Notes: a model not told the origin generated them from the letters alone. A stretch of DNA of 64,000 nt from Ascarosepion bandense (GCA_037127315.1 JBBBDQ010000332.1:2495501-2559500), one strand, 5' to 3'; positions 40,958-53,049 are shown, numbered from the stretch's first letter. A program made the numbers and translations.

Positions 40958-41265
40958 TATTCACCTTCTTGGGGCACCTCGAGGTGGTGTAATGGTTAGC
41001 AAGCTTGTCTCGCTAGAACTATTGCAATTAAGTAGTGAGTTCGATCCTCACTGGGTACCCCATACTTTCGGCCTTGTGCCACATCTAAGCTGCGCTTGGT
41101 AAATTACAATATTCACCTTCCTGGGGCACCTCGAAGTGGTGTAATGGTTAGCAAGCTTGTCTCGCCAGAACTATTGCAATTAAGTAGTGAGTTCGATCCT
41201 CACTGGGTACCCCATACTTTCGGCCTTGTGCCATATCTAAGCTGCGCTTAGTAAATTACAATATT
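40958..41265 (+). mobile_element. SINE-2, tandem duplication of a 152-bp unit
   Basis: Two nearly identical units (40958-41110 and 41111-41262). Each has A box GTGGTGTAATGGTTAGC, B box GAGTTCGATCCTC, GGCCTTGTGCCA and ends AAATTACAATATTCACC, with the start of a third at 41263. The duplication includes ~20 bp of flank, so it is a genomic duplication rather than two insertions. Confidence 0.85.
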
Positions 41266-41317
41266 CACCTTCCTGCAGGGAGACAAAAGAAGACAGCCAT
41301 GTTGAAAGGTAAGTTAT

Positions 41318-42687
41318 TTGACTTCTACACACTTTCCCTTGTCTCTCTTAATATTTTTCCTCTCAGTATCTCTCCCAAACCCCACTCCGCCATCCATTTG
41401 CTCAAGCCTATCAAATATGTCTGACGCTGCTTTTCCTCTGTCTCTCTTTCCTTCTATCCGTCCTGTGAGTATTAGATTCACTAAGCCCTCTTTCCTAATT
41501 ACGTGTCCAAGGAACCTCAGCTGTCTCTTCCTGATGTTAAGTATGAGTTTTCTTCTCTTTTGCATCCTCTACAAAACCTCGTCGTTGCTCACGTGCTCAG
41601 TCCTTGGCATCCTCAGCATCCTTCTGTAGAACCAAATTTCTGCTGCCTCAAGAATCCTTGAAGGGATCGTACAACATTCACTGCATTACAGGAGGACATA
41701 TATCACATAGCAATCCAGCACTCATTTTTTGGTTACTAATGAGATTTTCCTGTTTCTTAGTACTCTGGTTATCTTTTGAAATTAATCCTTGGTCAAGCCA
41801 ATGCGTCTTCCGCTCTCAGTGTCACACTTTCCATCCTCTGACAGGACGCTTCACAGGTATTTAATTTTCTTTACTTGTTTTATTTTAAAAACTAGCAGTA
41901 TAGCCCGGCGTTGCTCGGGTGTAATAAAAGCTTTCAAACTAAGCAGTGTCCTGGAGCTCAGACTCTTTGGACGTTGGCACGAAAGACTAAAAGGCAATAG
42001 TTGTTTCCAGTTAAAGCGAAACTGTAGACTGAAAGAAAAATGAAAGGATGTAAATCAAATTTTGATTTCCGGGTACCGATATCAAATAAGTTTTTTCGTC
42101 GTAAACTGAATTTTGAAGGGTAAATAAGTCCTCTGAGTAAATGGTATCATGGCTGAGACTAAGAACTACAATTAGTCCTAATTAGAGCCAAACCCGAAGC
42201 AAAAACTAAAATAAATGGGCTGAAAAAAAATACAGACATACAGGCAGATAAACAGACGCACACACAAACATCTTGCCTTTTATATATATACATATTATCG
42301 ATTTTCTGCACTATTGCAAGAACTGCAACCTTGAAACTTCTGAATATCGTTTCTTATATCTTTGTCTATGAATGTATCAAATTTGATTAAAATCGGACCA
42401 CTCCTTCTATAACCCGATTTTTTCGATTATCGATTTTCGATATTTATCGGGGATACCTCGGCACAAATCTAGCTAAGAACACTCGCAGACGCTTTTAGTA
42501 CAACTGTGTAAATTTTCAGGAAAATCGGTTCAGCTATTTCGGAGTCTATAGGTAACGGATACACACACACACACAGACACACACACACACACAGAGACAA
42601 AGTTTCATTTATAAATAAGTTTAGATCTATGCAGCCAAAGCACCCTGAAACAACTGAAATTAAAACGAAAATGATTATAACACGGAC

Positions 42688-42750
<63 letters not shown>

Positions 42751-42985
42751 AAGTTTTATTTATAAATAAGTTTAAATAAAATTAGCATTTTGGAGTCTTC
42801 TTTTTGCTGATGACCGTACATTCAGTTTTCTTGGCGTTTTTCTCGATTTCTCTTGCTACGTTCTATAGGAAGCTCTGCATTTTCTCTTTCGTGTCTGCTA
42901 TCAGCATTGTGTCATCTTATATTGTTGATATTGTGGTTCCCTATAAGATGACCTACTAAAAGCATTGTCTGGTATCGATCTTCCC
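41318..42985 (-). mobile_element. RTE fragment with nested ME insertion
   Basis: 41318-41892 and 42774-42985 are collinear with 7800-8580 in the main RTE copy. The minus frame at 41314-41565 reads KRRKLILNIRKRQLRFLGHV and IRKEGLVNLILTGR. The ME insert occupies 41893-42773. This is the second RTE fragment in the window with an ME inside, in the same relative orientation. Confidence 0.8.
41893..42773 (+). mobile_element. ME element copy e with duplicated 3' end
   Basis: ACTAGCAGTATAGCCCGGCG start, both modules, first 3' end TTTATAAATAAGTTTA at about 42610-42625. Then ~65 bp and a second (CA)n array (42683-42746) followed by a second copy of the same terminus at 42755-42773. Confidence 0.85.
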
Positions 42986-43394
42986 TGCTTGTAGTAATTG
43001 ACTCAGGCGGATGACATGTAACGTGATTAATTAATTGATTGTTTTTTGTTTTAACGGTTTATAAAACTCTATTGGATTATTTAAAGCTAGAAAATATGTT
43101 TCGCTATTTACATTTTTCTTTTCAGAAAATACTGCATTATAAATCCTTCTAAGAAGCCCATAATTGGATAAAGAATATAAGTGGCTTCATACCTTTCCAA
43201 AGGTTAATGAGTATTTTTTCAGCAGATGTTCACTCGACACAAGGCCGAAGAATCACTTAAGCTTGAGAGTACTGTGTGGTATTGTATAAAGCAAAATATG
43301 AAATTTTGGGGCTATGCAGAAAAGATAACGACTAATTTTAGACTTGAAAAGGTGAAGATTTAATTAGTGAGTATTTTAGACTTCAATCGGAGAT
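42986..43394. other. unannotated; SINE-2 tail-like piece near 43225-43260
   Basis: Only CGACACAAGGCCGAAG is recognised (complement of the SINE-2 tail). Confidence 0.4.
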
Positions 43395-43520
43395 ATTAGG
43401 AGTATAGTATGGGAGTAACCGGAAACCCAGCCCTATACAGAAAACAAGGGATAAACCTCTACTTCTGTTGAGAAGACAAGGGAGAAGTGTGAACAGGACG
43501 ACAGCTAAGTGAATATAGAA
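43395..43520 (-). mobile_element. degenerate LINE-A 5' monomer
   Basis: AACCGGAAACCCAGCCCTAT, CAAGGGATAAACCTCTACTT, GTGTGAACAGGACGACAGC, an eroded single monomer in reverse. Confidence 0.55.
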
Positions 43521-43964
43521 ACCCCGAGTGAAAATGGAACTCGGCACTCCAATTTGTTATCCTAAGCCATTAGCTGTTACACCATCTTCACATAAAAGCT
43601 TACAGGTAATCCCAATTGAGCGATGACCGTATAAGAAATGATGCTTCAACATGGTATGTCCGGAATCCGAAATGAAAGGAAAAAAAGAAGGAAGAATAAA
43701 AATTTAAGCATCAAAGAAACGGAAAGAAACAACGGAAATTAGAAAGGAAAAAGAAGTACAACACTTCAATGATTCTGTGGGAACCTAGATTTTCAAGGTG
43801 TCGCAAGCAGTGTGACATTATAGTGTATTAGATTGTTCGGTAAATAATGTCTAGTTTTAGAATAAACATTTTAATTGTGTTCTAACATGTTTTTATAATA
43901 GCCGCATAGCAAATGCATTAACCATATCTAATAATTAAAGTATACTCTTTGTGAATTTTACATC
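43521..43964. other. unannotated; SINE-like remnant at 43520-43585
   Basis: GGAACTCGGCACTCCAATTT and GTTACACCATC recall the complement of a SINE-1 head. The rest is AT-rich. Confidence 0.35.
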
Positions 43965-44920
43965 AATCTCTTGAATTTAATCTAGAACATTATATAAGCC
44001 TCATCTTGAACGTGAACAAAGAAGAGCTGCGTTTACTTTTTTCTTTTGCAAAAGTTCAATCTTGGTCACCATGCTTCTCAAAAGGATGCCAAAATAGTAT
44101 GAGTTAAAAGATCCACTTGTGAATTGATAGTACCGCACATGTTTCTGAAGTTCCGCAGTGTGGATATGAGTCTTGAAGATCGAGTTGGTAAAGGAAGCCA
44201 ATCTACAATTGACAACATCTGAAAACACGTGCTAGAAACATCAAAGTATCTGAGAACGGGTGTCAGCTTTTCAACAACCTAACATATTCTGATGTAATGA
44301 ATATGTGATGTAATGAATATGCATACACTTTGGTTCCCCTCATAGTAATATGATTGGCTGGTGTCAGCCATAAATACAAACTCAGGCGAGGGCACCTAGA
44401 GGTCTACGTCTATTGGTTTACGTCTAATAAATACGCCTATTGCATACGCCTACGTCTCAGCATACTGCACACGACTACGACGAATATCGTCCATTATGTC
44501 TACTTGCTTGATTATCCTATCCGGTTACATCTGCCAAAACTGCTTAGCTACTTCGAATAATACATATATCATTTTTCGAGACATATATTATTATAATACT
44601 TGCAAAAAAGTATGTTCCTGATTAAATTATTAAAGTGCTCTCTTTTCTAATTTTATATGAATCTCTTTCGGATTTTAACTTGAAATATTATATGTTCCCC
44701 ACATCTTGAACAAAAGATGCGTTTACATTTTTTGTATGAGTTCAAACTTGGTCGTAATGCTTCTCAAACTTCTGCCAACAGTATCAGGGCATGATGGGGG
44801 ATTCACGTGTGACTGGATAGTACTGAAGTTCCTCAGTGGTGATACGAGTCTTGAAAATGAAAGTAGTAAAGAACAACCATTTGCAATTGACAGTCAGCTC
44901 GTGAAAACACTTCCTTTATT
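43965..44920. repeat. pair of diverged ~260-bp direct repeats
   Basis: 43965-44235 and 44665-44920 are collinear: CATCTTGAAC, GCGTTTAC, TTCAA(T/A)CTTGGTC, ATGCTTCTCAAA, TGA(A/T)TTGATAGTAC-like, GAGTCTTGAA, CAATTGACA. No protein family recognised in either strand. Between them (44236-44664) nothing is recognised. Confidence 0.6.
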
Positions 44921-45160
44921 TCTTCTTCTATGGGCCCTGTCCTTTCAGGACGTAGGCGATCATGGCTTTCTACATCTCTTTATTCCTGGTGTGTCTCTTA
45001 GCACGCTTTCTCCTGTTACACCACGTAACCCTCGTTCCGTCATCCACTTAATCAGGCCATTTAAATATGTTATTTGCTGCTTTTCCCTGTCTCTTTTACT
45101 GTCTATCTGACCTGTTAGTATCAGGTTCTCCAAGCCCCCCTTCATCATTGCTTAAACCGA
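44918..45160 (-). mobile_element. RTE 3' end fragment
   Basis: Begins at a short TTCTTCTTC, the (GAA)n tail in reverse, then GGGCCCTGTCCTTTCAGGAC and the C-terminal coding complement. Ends within the coding region. Confidence 0.8.
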
Positions 45161-45564
45161 GAAGGCGCAGTGTGTCGCTTTCAGTGAGACCAGCCAGATC
45201 CATGATTCTATATTTGATATCATTAGGAGTATAAAGATTACTTTCCTTGTTCAAGTGACTTTAACGAAACCCTTTATCACAGCATTCTTTTCCTTATTAT
45301 AGGTCTAATTTTGCTACGTGTTCTGTTTATCGGCATTCAGAGAATAGGTTTTATTGTGTGACTCATCATATTTCCTTACGATACAGAATTCATAATTTCT
45401 ATATGGAACATTCTTCTGTTCTGGAAGAGAGAAGAAACAGATTCTTGACTTTACCATTGTTGCGATTTCTAAATCGAAAGCAAAAGATTAGGTCGGAGTT
45501 TGAACACGACTCGGCGGTTCCAACTTGGGCACCAATACCCGATACACTACTTCTGTGTACACTC
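45161..45564. other. unannotated sequence
   Basis: A 112-codon plus frame (45358-45696) runs into the adjoining SINE and is not a gene. Confidence 0.4.
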
Positions 45565-45838
45565 AGTCAGTTAAGTGCCATACGTGATACACGCTTGGAC
45601 GATCATGTCTCGAAAACAGGCATGACTGACAGGGCAGAAGATTATCTCGCAGTAGACTGCAGTAGACTGCTTGCCAGCCAAGGCTATAGAACCTAATCTG
45701 TCCTGTTATTTAACCCATAACTGAAGGAAAGAGACGGATTAATACCTTTCCCAACGGTATTTGCACATAATTGAATGCAAGAAATTCAACTGGAATTCGA
45801 ACTCGGCTCGTTTTAAACCAATATCCACTGCGTACGCT
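45565..45838 (-). mobile_element. SINE-1 copy
   Basis: Tail, body and head in order. The hairpin is slightly damaged (CATGTCTCGAAAACAGGCAT) and AGTAGACTGC is duplicated near 45650. Confidence 0.85.
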
Positions 45839-46613
45839 ACTACACTCATAAATTCTACAATAATTTTTCATCAATAAATAATTTTTTTTTCTTTTTTGCT
45901 TCATTTTCTTTTCCCATTTATTTGCTCGTTTTTCCTTGATTTTTCTCTTTTCAAGAATATTGCAGTTACTTTAAACACATAACAATTTTTTTGTCTTATT
46001 TTCTTGTGGCTATTGTTGCTTCTGTGTTATTAATTCTACTATTATTATAAGTACTACTACTATTACTACTACTACTACTATCTTATCATTGAACCTTAAA
46101 TACTAACCATCACACGAAAAGTACTCGACTTGAGTTTTATTAACATTTTATAAAGATAGATGTCATTTTAATGACTGTGTTTATCACTACAAGATGTTAA
46201 ATGCTTGCTTGCAGCAGTTGTTTTAGCAGTAGTAGAAGTACCAAGATAATCAACAGCCTCGTTTTCACCATTGAAATCATTCAGTTCGTTCACATTAATA
46301 TTGCATAACACCAGATTATATTTATCGCATATCGATGGATGATCGATTAGAATTTCTCTTTCGAGGTTCATGCGTTTTATTCACCGGTTTTTGCTTCAAT
46401 GGAGATTTTTTATTATAGGTTGCAGGAGTGAAGTTTGACACCTGGCAATCTTAGGGTCATGACTGCGATTAAGTGATAGCAAGTCTTTGTGTTAGGCCAA
46501 TAAATGAAGGACTATGAGAGAGATAATGATGCCGTTCGAGGAAAAAAAGTATGAAAGAAAGTTTGTAGCGAAAATAAAAATGGATTTAAAAAGAAGGAAA
46601 GAAAGGGTTTTGA

Positions 46614-46649
<36 letters not shown>

Positions 46650-47569
46650 ATGAATGAATGAATGAATGAATGATTTGGTAATGAAACTAAAAGCCGATTG
46701 CGACCCTGGTTATGGGAGCCATATCGACGCTTCAGAAGGCTAGAGACCTTATGTTGAATTTGCGCTGTTTTAGACATATTCAAAACTCAGACAAAGAAAG
46801 GCCATCACTGTCAAAAGGCCCGGCTCACGAAGCGCTCTGGCCAATCGCTGACCATTCTGGCCCTGGCCTTTGCATTCTGTAACATTAAATATGACTAATG
46901 TTTATTTCTGTATTCAAATATAGACACGAACAATGTTTACCTAGATATACAAATGTAAACAGGGCCTATAGATTCACATATAAACATGACCAGTATTTAT
47001 TATAGAATCAAGGATAAAATTCACCGATGTTGTTGATTAAACTCAAGGATAAATATGGACAACAAATATCTACAGTCAGTCAGCATCAACAGAAATAATT
47101 ATATCTTTGATACAAACGTTTGATAAATGTAACAAGATTATTTTTAATGCATTTGATGAATAAGTCCAATGATAACAACTCAAGTGAAGGCAAAGTCTTT
47201 TCTTTTATGGGCGCTAGCTTGGCCTTAGCGAAAATGAAGGCTATAGGCTCTCAAATAGATCGCAAAACATTATGCCTTTTTGTAGGCATCACAAAATAAA
47301 TACATTTCCGCGGGAATCGAACTGAAAACTGCCCATCTGAGAAAATTCAGATAACTTAAATTTACAAGCTCCTTAGATAAATTATTCCAGATCTTTTGGT
47401 ATTGTATTGGTATAATTTCGACCCAGAATAATTTTAATTTCCACGAATGAATTTTCAGTAGCAAACACAAGAACAAAGAATTTCTAAACACTTTTTTCTT
47501 TATCTTTGTGTTAATAGATTAATCTAAAACTCCTATTTAAATTTCTGAATTATCTTTGACGGTATTATA
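45839..47569. other. unannotated AT-rich stretch with microsatellites
   Basis: (TAC)n-like at 46050-46083; (GAAA)n then (GAAT)n at 46613-46671. No gene recognised. 46890-47100 has loosely repeated ATATAGA/ATAAACATG units of no clear period. Confidence 0.4.
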
Positions 47570-47872
47570 AAGTCAGTTAAGTGCCATACGTGATACACGT
47601 TTTGGGCGATCATGTCTCGAAAGAGACATGACTGACTGGGCAGAAGATTATTCCGCAGTAGGTTGTCATTGCTTTCTGCGGTAGACTGGTTGCCAGTCAA
47701 TGCTATAGAACCCAAGCTGTCCTATTATTTAACCCATAACTGGAGGGAAGAGACGGATTAATACCTTTCCCAAAGCTATTTGTGCGTAAGTGAATGCAAG
47801 GAATTCAACTGTAATTTGAACTCGGCACCCCAATTTGTAGTTCTGGGTCGATATCCACTGCACCACATCCTG
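47570..47872 (-). mobile_element. SINE-1 copy, full length
   Basis: Intact tail hairpin CATGTCTCGAAAGAGACATG (47612-47631), body and head complement CACTGCACCACATCC. Confidence 0.9.
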
Positions 47873-48236
47873 ATATCTATAGATTCAAATATAATTATGA
47901 ATTAAAGATTTTGAATTTCAATGAAACATCTAGGATTGATCAACCGCAAAATCAATAAAAACGTTTCCAACACAAAACTCGTCTAAATTTATTATTTGGT
48001 AGAGTATGTACAAAGAAATAACTTGCTTATGCTATTGAACTAATCAATATTGGCCTTTTCACACGGAGAAATTAACATCATCTTTATAACAAAATATTCA
48101 TGAGGTCGAATGACATTGGCATTGTATGCGCCACGAAATGTATTTTTTAGAGAGTAAGACTTTATTAGGGTGATTTTTTTACAAAGTTGTTCATCCTGTA
48201 CAAGGACCGAGGGCCACTCAAGTTAGGGTTACAGAT
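47873..48236. other. unannotated AT-rich sequence
   Basis: Nothing recognised. Confidence 0.4.
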
Positions 48237-48555
48237 TAAGATTTTTTTAATCGTTTCACCCCAAGCAAGGCGGTCACGCCACTGATGTGCAGGGGGTTAC
48301 ATAAGAGATTAGATAGGAGGAGATTAATGAGAAAGACGAACCAGTTACAAGAGGTGTCAGAGAAAGGAGCAAGATAAGGATGGGAATACAGGTGTGATGA
48401 CAGTTGCAATTGTAGGGAGAAAGCAAAAGATATACAGCGTGATGTAGAAAGATCTGGAAGCAAAGTAGTTAAGAGATGGATATTGACATTGCATTTAAAT
48501 TCCTGGGGGTTGTAGCCGTCAGGAAAGCAAGAATATAGAAAAGACAATAACAGGG
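48237..48555 (-). mobile_element. LINE-A 3' stub
   Basis: AATCGTTTCACCCCAAGCAA terminus, GTGCAGGGGGTTACATAAG, C-terminal coding complement ending near 48550 (frame reads SFLYSCFPDGYNPQEFKCNV on the minus strand). Confidence 0.8.
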
Positions 48556-48569
48556 GTTGAGTTTTTCTC

Positions 48570-49310
48570 CGCTTCTATTGAAAATTGAAGTGTTTAAATG
48601 TAGTTGTTTTTATTCCGAGCTGGTAAGAGTTATACAGGGAAGGAAATGGAAGCCCTATACATCACTTTCCCACCCGGGTCTGGGTGTCTGTCTAACCAAA
48701 CCAGAGTGCAACATGAAATTAGTGAGTTCGGCCCTCGTCTTTTGGGAGTAGAGGTTGGAGGGAGATTTGAATGGCGTATTGAATAGGAAACTGCTTTATC
48801 TTGCCTAGCGAAAAAGAATTTATGAATTTTATATCGAAAGGAAATATAATTAACCACACAACAAAACTTATTCTGAAACTGGCCAGCTGCTAGAAACAAG
48901 ATGAGAGAGATATAATGCAAGAGACGACCAGTTCAAATTTAACCAACTAGAATTTGAATAAACCATCGTCCCGTAGAAATAACACAATACGAATATTATC
49001 GTGCTACTGAAATACCAGTCAACTGATATTTCTTTTTCGTCATTTATTTTGACTTGCTTGTAATCTTCTAATTATTCCACTTATATATATATAAATATAT
49101 ATAAATCTAGACCCTGCTGTTACTGTCTTAAGTTCTGGTTTTCATTATATACCAAGCCCTCGCATGTCTAGACTAGCCTCGTCAAGTGTTAATAAGCGGT
49201 CCTGCATTGGCTAATTCAAGATCGACAACAACGTGGGCGGAATCGGCCAACGATCAAAAAGGTTGACTGAATTCAGCCATGGTCCGTGTTATAACTGTAC
49301 GTTAAAAAAC
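48570..49310 (+). repeat. diverged interspersed repeat shared with 22600-23096
   Basis: Longer copy of the repeat described at 22600. Not assigned to a class. Followed by a minus-strand hammerhead at 49428-49477. Confidence 0.5.
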
Positions 49311-49427
49311 TGCTTGTTAAAATATCTTTTTTTAGTAAACCACTGAAAAATCAACAATCTTTGCACTAAGCATTATCACAACTGAACACTATATATATAT
49401 ATTCAAATAAATCTCCGAAAACTACAT

Positions 49428-49477
49428 TCGTTGTATGGGCATTTCGGCGAGAAAAAATCTTACTTCCTCAGCAACGA
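49428..49477 (-). ncRNA. type I hammerhead ribozyme, minus strand
   Basis: Minus strand: stem I TCGTTG (49477-49472) with CAACGA (49433-49428), perfect 6 bp. Core CTGAGGA (49471-49465) fits CUGANGA. Stem II about 7 bp with two A-C mismatches that look like single transitions. GAAA (49445-49442). Stem III ATG/CAT with a 3-nt CCC loop interior. Cleavage after A at 49434 (UH rule satisfied). Core complete. Confidence 0.75.
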
Positions 49478-49612
49478 TCAAAATACATAAAAATATTTAC
49501 ATTTTCAGTAAACTTCTACTGTTTTGATGCGAACAATTTTGCGACAATCTCTTGAATTTGACTTTCAAAGCATTTTGCAATGCTATAAAAATAACAATTG
49601 TTTAGTACAACG

Positions 49613-50150
49613 TTTTTTTAATCATTTCATCCCAAGCAAGGCGTTAACGCCACTGATGTCTAGTGGGTTACATAAAAGAGTTGAAATATTAAGCAGGAGG
49701 AGAGTGAAGACAAAGACGAACCAGCTACAGGGGATAAAAGAGAAGGAGCCAGAGAAGGATGTGAACACAGGAGTGAAGACAGTTGCGAAGGTAGAGAAAA
49801 AGGAAAAAAACAAGATACACGGAGTGATGTAGAAAGGGCTGGAGTTAGGTGGATAAGAGATGGGAATTGACTTTGCATTTAAATCTTTGGAGGTTGTAGC
49901 CCTCAGGAAAGCAATTATATGGGAGGGAGTTCCACAGGCGGGAAGCGCGAGAAAAGAAGCTAATGGAGTAGAATTGTCGCCTGCATTTGCTTGATCTCAC
50001 TGTAAAAGGGTGAGACCTTGTTGCCAGTCTGGTTGCCCGAGTAAATTCTTGTGGAGGAGGCAGCAGTGACCCAAGTTTGTCAGAGCAGAAGCCATGAAAA
50101 TATTTCTAGAAGACAGAGCAAAGCCACATCCCATTAGATGAATATGGTGA
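49613..50150 (-). mobile_element. LINE-A 3' stub, ~540 bp
   Basis: AATCATTTCATCCCAAGCAA terminus, GTTACATAAAAG, then the C-terminal coding complement to the region of FYKYFHG. Frames are broken. Confidence 0.8.
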
Positions 50151-50681
50151 AAGAAGAAGAACTGACCTAAATCTGTATTATGTCATTTGTATACGGCCTT
50201 GCCTTTTCATGGAAGCGACAAAAATTCTTCGGATTTCAAACGTAGAGCGATTTTCCACTAATCTTTTGTGGGCATGTTGTAACTGCTATACGTAAAAATG
50301 TGTATTTAATATTTCACTACATATTAAAAAGGAATACTAATCCGGTTATTCAATCACAAGCAATTACTTTTCTTATAATGAGATGGCTTTGGTGTCGGCT
50401 TTTTTGTCACTCTTTTTAGCGTTGAACATTGTTGTATGCAACAAATGTTTCATCGTCTTTTAGGATATGTTTAAGGAACGGTTAGTAAGAAACATACATT
50501 CGTTGTTATAATTGGTTACCAAAAAGGAGAAATTACAGAAATCTGCTTTTACATTATTTGCACTGTTCGGATTATTGTCCTCATCTTTACTGTCATGTTT
50601 ACGAATGTTTTTGATGTATGTCCATTTGTGTGCTCGAATGCTTATTGTTGGTTGATTTTCATATTTTTGAATTTTTTTAAA
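50151..50681. other. unannotated; foldback-family piece at 50550-50612
   Basis: ACATTATTTGCACTGTTCGG, ATTATTGTCCTCATCTTTAC resembles the outer part of the arms at 5120 and 60272. The rest is AT-rich. Confidence 0.4.
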
Positions 50682-50880
50682 AATCATTTCACCCCGAGCA
50701 AGGCGGAAACGCCACTGATGAGCGGGGGGGGGGGGGCTACATAACTGTAAAAAAATTAATTAGAAGAGAGTGAGGAGTACAAACTAGTTAGAAAGGAGCA
50801 ATAGAAAGCTGAGAATGCAGGTGCGATGACAGATATATAGGTGGAGAAAATGGGAAGGATATACGGGGGAGGGGAGAGAG

Positions 50881-51384
50881 CTAGAGTTCAGTGGTTAGTA
50901 GGTGAGTATTGACATTGCATTTAAATTTCTGGAGGTTGTAGCCGTCAGGAAAGCAAGAATATGGGAGCGAGTTCCACAGGCGGAAAGTGCGAGGGAAGAA
51001 GCTGCAGGAGTAGAATTGTCGTCTGCATTTGGCTAACCTGACTGTGAATGGGTGGGACCCAGTTGCCAGTCTGGTTGCACCAGTAAATACCTGTTGAGGA
51101 GGCATCAGTGACTTAAGCTCATCCGAGCAGAAGCCATGAAAGTATTTATAGAACAGACAACGGGAGGCCACTTTTCGACGGTGGGGAAGTGGCTGCAGTC
51201 GAGCCGCCAGAGCAGTACCTATCACATTACAGACTCTCCTTTGGAGCCTCTCAAGAACACTGAGGAGAACGGCAGGGGCAGGGGCAGAGGCAGCAGTACT
51301 CCATGCACGGACGGATGGTTGACTTGTATATATGCAGGATGGATTCAAGTGGAAAAAACATCCTGGATCGACATAATGACCCAA
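50881..51384 (-). pseudogene. LINE-A RT C-terminal region, after frameshift
   Basis: The other frame of the same protein: LSVLERLQRRVCNVIG, FYKYFHGFCSDELKSLMPP, RTFRLWNSLPYSCFPDGYNL, stop at 50881. Very close to the plus-strand copy at 35226-35711, which lacks the disrupting APAPA-type repeat, so the insertion is specific to this copy. Confidence 0.85.
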
Positions 51385-52918
51385 ACTTCTTAGCAGTAGA
51401 TTTTGCTATGGATTCAATATAGTGGTTCCATTTGAGGTCTGAGGACAGGGTAAGTCCGAGGAGGCGTAGTGTATTACTCTCCGGGAGAATCGCTTGGTCC
51501 ATGCTTATGGGTGGCAGGAGAGGCTGCCTGTAATGGTTGACAGACAACAGCTTGGTCTTAGATGAATTGAAGTTGACAAGCCACTTCTTGCCCCAGTTCA
51601 CCACAGAGTGTAGATCCCGTTCAAGGTCAGCATCGAGATTATGTCTGTCCGCCACGACAGGTTTCTTACTGGTGCGGAAGTATATTGTAGTATCATCTGC
51701 GTAGATGCCTACTTGGGACTTGATCTCATCTGGGAGGTCGTTGATGAAAATAAGGAAGAGCGTCGGGCCCAGGATAGAGCCCTGTGGGACACCAGCATTC
51801 GTACTGTAGGACGAAGAGGCACGCCCATTCAGAACGACCTTCATTTTGCGGTTATTTAAGAAAGATTGGATTAGGTCAAGCAGGCTACCGGTAATACCAT
51901 AACCGCGTAGTTTGCATAGGAGGCCAGAGTGCCAAACCCTGTCGAAAGCCTTGGAGATGTCCAGAGCAACCGCGCGAGCCTCGTCAAACTCATCAAGGGC
52001 CTGTAGCATGTACTCCGTTACGGTTGTTAGCAGGTCGGCCGTGAAACTAGCAAAGCAGAATCCATATTGCCTGTCGGAGAACAGTTTGTGGGCGGTGAGA
52101 TGATGAATTATTTCGGCATTGATTATAGCCTCGAATACTTTCCCGAATAGAAGACTGATAGGGCGATAGTTGGATGGGTCCGAGGGTTCACCGCAATTCT
52201 TAAATACAGGAACGACTGAAGAGAACTTCCAGCAGGCAGGAAAGCAGGAAGCAGAAAGGCAGTAGTTAAATAGTTTAGAGAGGACAGGGGAAAGTTCAGA
52301 AGCACACCTCTTAAGGACTATCACCGGGACTCCATCGTCTCCACACGCCTTATGGGGGTCGAGTTTTGAAATTACTCTGGATACTACTGTCGGGGTAATA
52401 TATACGTCGTGCAGTTTGGCCTCAATTCTAATAGGGAAGTCGGGTGGGTGTACTCCGGACGAGTCGAATGTGAAGTTGGATGAGAATCTGTGGGCAAAAC
52501 ACTCAGCTTTGTCCGCAGATGACGTGAGAACCTCAAATCCATGGATTAAAGGAGGTATTAAGGATTTCCTATTGTTGAGCACTCGTTTATAAATCCTCCA
52601 ATAGTCCTTAGAGCCGAACTTGCGGTCAGCTATGTGCTGTCGCATTCTCTCAGCAAACAACTGTTTGGCGTCATTTAGGGTTCTCTTGCACTCATTGCGA
52701 GCAGATATGAACAGGCGCCTATTGTGATCAGTTGACTGTCTCCGGAATAGACGGAAGTAATGGTTCCTGTGGGCAATGGCGGCTGAGCAGGCCGGAGAGA
52801 ACCACGGAGAGGCATGAGGTTTTAAGCAATACTTCCTGGTGGGTATGAAGGCATCAATGCCAGCTTTCACCCATGAAGAGACCTCAGAGGCACAGTCATC
52901 AACTGATAGGTCGAACAC
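51251..52918 (-). pseudogene. LINE-A reverse transcriptase, mostly open
   Basis: 555 codons open from an internal methionine; the true protein begins further upstream. Landmarks: DPHKACGDDGVPVIVLK (about residue 190), YRPISLLFGKVFEAIINAEI, YGFCFASFTADLL, VALDISKAFDRVWH (first catalytic Asp), AGVPQGSILGPTLFLIFIND, GIYADDTTIYF (catalytic pair), VNFNSSKTKLLSVNH, LRLLGLTLSSDLKWN. The reading ends prematurely after RPCMEYCC through a frameshift near 51280. The catalytic residues are all present. Confidence 0.9.
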
Positions 52919-53049
52919 TTTTCCCCAAGGGACGTCGCAGAGGAAATCGCGAAAGGCATCCCAGTCAGCTTTTTGGTAAAGGTAGGAGGTCCTATAGGTA
53001 GGGGGCTCCTGGGGGGAGTGAGATTGGAAAGAAATACTGAGAGAGGCTA

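Noticed and set aside
40980..41065. Functional tRNA gene
   Set aside because: A and B boxes are present but no cloverleaf with paired acceptor and anticodon arms can be formed; it matches the SINE-2 copies elsewhere.
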